Below are positions 7,276 through 8,633 of a DNA stretch of 8,633 nt, in pieces; within the stretch, counting starts at the first letter, position 1, and each line of letters begins with the position of its first letter. The DNA comes from Flavobacteriia bacterium (GTDB lineage Bacteria; Bacteroidota; Bacteroidia; Flavobacteriales; Flavobacteriaceae). Below the pieces are notes generated by a model that ran no database searches, was not told the DNA's origin, and saw only the letters and a program-made list of their open reading frames with translations. A program made the translations under genes and the position numbers. The stretch lies in assembly GCA_018500075.1 (NCBI GenBank), contig JAHBAN010000117.1, forward strand, positions 1 through 8,633. The letters are read 5' to 3'.

Positions 7276-8438
7276 CAGAGATACATCCCCATCAACTCGC
7301 GGCCAATCAGCATCCGGCGGATCTCGCTTGTGCCCGCGCCGATCTCCATCAGCTTGGCATCGCGGAACATCCGCCCGCAGGCATTGTCTGACAAAAAGCC
7401 CGCGCCGCCAAAGGCCTGAACCGCCTGATGGGCGACAACCATGGCTTCCTCGGAGGCATAAAGACAACAGGCCGCCGCATCCTGACGGGTGATCTCGCCC
7501 CGGTCGCAAGCCCGCGCGGCCTCATAGACATAGGCCCGCGCTGAGTTCATCTTGGTATACATATCGGCAATCTTGCCCTGCATCAGCTGGAAGGTTCCGA
7601 TCGGCTGACCGAACTGCTTGCGCTCGGCCATGTAGGGCATGACCTCATCCAGACAGGCCGCCATGATCCCCGTGCCGATCCCGGCCAGAACGACCCGCTC
7701 ATAATCAAGCCCGGACATGAGCACGCGCACGCCCTTGCCCTCTTCGCCCAGAATGTTCTCAAAGGGCACTTCAACATCCTCAAACACAAGCTCCGCCGTA
7801 TTGGAGCCGCGCATCCCGAGCTTGTCAAAATGGGGCGATGTCGAAACCCCTTTCATCGACTTCTCGACGATAAAGGCCGTAATGCCCTTTGGCCCCGCCT
7901 CAGGATCGGTTTTGGCATAGACCACAAGCGTTTCCGCGTCAGGGCCGTTGGTGATCCAGTATTTGGAGCCATTGAGCACAAACCGGTCGTTGCGCTTCTC
8001 GGCGCGCAGCTTCATGGACACCACATCCGAGCCGGCGCTTGGCTCTGACATCGCCAAAGCGCCAACCGCCTCGCCCGTCAACAGCCGCGGCAGATACTTT
8101 TGCTTTTGCTCCTCTGTGCCATTCAGCTTGATCTGGTTCACACAGAGATTGGAGTGCGCCCCGTAGGACAGCGACACAGAGGCGCTGGCGCGCGCGATCT
8201 CTTCCACAGCGATCACATGGGCCAGATAGGACATCCCCGCGCCGCCGTAGGCTTCGGGTGTGGTGATCCCGAGCAGACCCAACGCACCCATCTCCTGCCA
8301 TAGCTCATTGGGGAATGTGTTGGTCTTGTCGATCTCTGCGGCCAGAGGCTTCACGCGCTCCTGCGCCCAGCGATGCACCATCTCCTGCAGGGCGTTCACA
8401 TCCTCGCCCAAATCAAACTTCATCGATCCTGTGAACAT
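7275..8438 (-). CDS. ivd: Isovaleryl-CoA dehydrogenase
   Basis: The 387-residue FAD enzyme oxidises isovaleryl-CoA to 3-methylcrotonyl-CoA, passing electrons to ETF (liuA type). Numbered from this start, the acyl-CoA dehydrogenase signature GALAMSEPSAGSD is at 126-138 and the second signature QAFGGAGFLSD begins at 341. Substrate specificity is visible. The catalytic glutamate is E247 in SGLDYERVVLAG, the position used by isovaleryl-CoA dehydrogenases (E254 in human IVD). The position used by MCAD/SCAD is alanine here (GAGTSEIRR at 367-375). An upstream in-frame ATG at 8453 would add five residues. It is disfavoured because its own bases form part of a GGAGAG ribosome site 7 nt before the ATG at 8438. 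A third ATG at 8423 (MKFDLGED) is possible but lacks that spacing. It is first in the operon, and its stop overlaps the synthetase start as TGATG. Confidence 0.96.
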   Translation of the reverse strand: MFTGSMKFDLGEDVNALQEMVHRWAQERVKPLAAEIDKTNTFPNELWQEMGALGLLGITTPEAYGGAGMSYLAHVIAVEEIARASASVSLSYGAHSNLCVNQIKLNGTEEQKQKYLPRLLTGEAVGALAMSEPSAGSDVVSMKLRAEKRNDRFVLNGSKYWITNGPDAETLVVYAKTDPEAGPKGITAFIVEKSMKGVSTSPHFDKLGMRGSNTAELVFEDVEVPFENILGEEGKGVRVLMSGLDYERVVLAGIGTGIMAACLDEVMPYMAERKQFGQPIGTFQLMQGKIADMYTKMNSARAYVYEAARACDRGEITRQDAAACCLYASEEAMVVAHQAVQAFGGAGFLSDNACGRMFRDAKLMEIGAGTSEIRRMLIGRELMGMYL

Positions 8439-8445
8439 GAGCTTG

Positions 8446-8451
8446 CTCTCC
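8446..8451 (-). promoter_or_regulatory. Ribosome binding site for ivd, deciding the start
   Basis: GGAGAG on the minus strand lies 7 nt before the ATG at 8438-8436. It overlaps the G of an earlier in-frame ATG (8453-8451), which would have no ribosome site of its own. Confidence 0.7.
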
Positions 8452-8457
8452 ATTTAT

Positions 8458-8471
8458 TGAACACTTGTTCA
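8458..8471. promoter_or_regulatory. Operator-like palindrome in the ivd leader
   Basis: The sequence is a 6-bp inverted repeat, TGAACA-CT-TGTTCA. It lies just downstream of the proposed -10 element, 19 nt before the preferred ivd start, so a bound protein would cover the transcription start. Its size and symmetry resemble sites of TetR-type or similar dimeric repressors. In proteobacteria, liu operons are controlled by LiuR (MerR family) or LiuQ (TetR family), but I cannot assign this motif to either. The regulator gene is not in the window. Confidence 0.5.
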
Positions 8472-8472
8472 T

Positions 8473-8501
8473 TTCTTAACCCAGCCCGCGATTCGAGGCA
8501 A
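8473..8501 (-). promoter_or_regulatory. Candidate sigma70-type promoter of the operon
   Basis: On the minus strand a -35-like TTGCCT (8501-8496) and a -10-like TAAGAA (8478-8473) are separated by 17 nt. Matches to consensus are 4/6 and 3/6, so the call rests mainly on spacing and position. It would place the start of transcription on the operator-like palindrome. The spacer contains GATTC (8490-8494), a GANTC site of the CcrM methylase found in many alphaproteobacteria. Confidence 0.4.
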
Positions 8502-8528
8502 CTGTTAAGGCAGGTGCGGGTCACCGGA

Positions 8529-8558
8529 GGATACTCGGGGATACTCAAGGATAGTGAG
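8529..8558. repeat. Three 10-bp tandem repeats
   Basis: Three units follow head to tail with an exact 10-bp period: GGATACTCGG, GGATACTCAA and GGATAGTGAG. The first two share eight leading bases; the third shares GGATA and diverges after. It lies 28 nt upstream of the proposed -35 element. A regulator-binding array on one DNA face is possible. Because the window ends in an adapter-like sequence, the tract may not be genomic. Confidence 0.5.
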
Positions 8559-8614
8559 GGGAGGCTTGACGGGCAGGCTCCGGGGGGCAGACTCGGGAGG
8601 AGACCGCAAGACAG

Positions 8615-8633
8615 CTGCCTCTTATGCACATCT
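8615..8633. other. Tn5/Nextera mosaic-end-like sequence at the window terminus
   Basis: The last 19 bases, CTGCCTCTTATGCACATCT, match the 19-bp Tn5 mosaic end (CTGTCTCTTATACACATCT) at 17 positions. The two differences are transitions at 8618 (T to C) and 8626 (A to G). The match starts and stops exactly with the mosaic end and ends at the window edge, as read-through into a tagmentation adapter would. No transposase or other transposon part is nearby. The 8559-8614 stretch before it is G-rich and holds nothing I can identify. Confidence 0.65.

Noticed and set aside
7276..7509. N-terminal extension of the acyl-CoA synthetase by 78 residues
   Set aside because: The extension lies wholly inside ivd in another frame and has atypical Cys/Arg/Gly-rich composition. 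The TGATG start at 7275 fits the family length.
8420..8629. 69-codon minus-strand open frame across the leader
   Set aside because: Ser/Pro/Leu-rich with no domain. It covers the promoter, the tandem repeat and most of the adapter-like end, so it is most likely chance.
8615..8633. Natural Tn5/IS50 insertion end
   Set aside because: The bases fit the engineered mosaic end better than the natural outer or inner ends, and there is no transposase or second end; kept as an adapter-like sequence instead.

Overview
The window is one unbroken stretch of a long minus-strand operon for leucine/isovalerate catabolism (the liu pathway). The host is most likely an alphaproteobacterium of the Rhodobacteraceae (Rhodobacterales) type. 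That placement is inferred from the high-GC coding sequence, the protein flavour (isovaleryl-CoA dehydrogenase, methylcrotonyl-CoA carboxylase subunits) and a GANTC site in the promoter; no 16S or other taxonomic marker is present.

Transcription order runs from right to left. A short non-coding leader at the right edge (8439-8633) carries a candidate sigma70-type promoter and a TGAACA-CT-TGTTCA operator-like palindrome. Then come ivd (isovaleryl-CoA dehydrogenase), an AMP-forming acyl-CoA synthetase, an LprI/DUF1311-type secreted cysteine-rich protein, mccB (carboxyltransferase subunit), a four-helix membrane protein, an ASCH-domain protein, mccA (biotin carboxylase/biotin carrier subunit), a glutathione S-transferase-like protein, and the first 41 codons of HMG-CoA lyase, cut by the left edge. 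Junctions are extremely tight: four ATGA overlaps, one TGATG overlap, one 8-nt overlap, and gaps of only 3 and 11 nt. This strongly suggests one translationally coupled transcript.

The enzymes together convert isovaleryl-CoA to 3-methylcrotonyl-CoA (Ivd), carboxylate it to 3-methylglutaconyl-CoA (MccA+MccB), and, after a hydratase not seen here, cleave HMG-CoA to acetyl-CoA and acetoacetate (HMG-CoA lyase). The acyl-CoA synthetase could feed free isovalerate or another short acid into the route. Four accessory genes (LprI-like, membrane protein, ASCH protein, GST) sit between the pathway genes with no obvious catalytic role in it. They are the least explained part of the window and the best candidates for something undescribed.

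The last 19 bases match the Tn5/Nextera transposase mosaic end at 17 of 19 positions and end exactly at the window edge. The rightmost sequence, perhaps including the nearby 10-bp tandem repeat, may therefore be a library or assembly artefact and not genomic DNA. No rRNA, tRNA, CRISPR, insertion sequence or terminator was found. No stretch above 300 bases lacks a gene.
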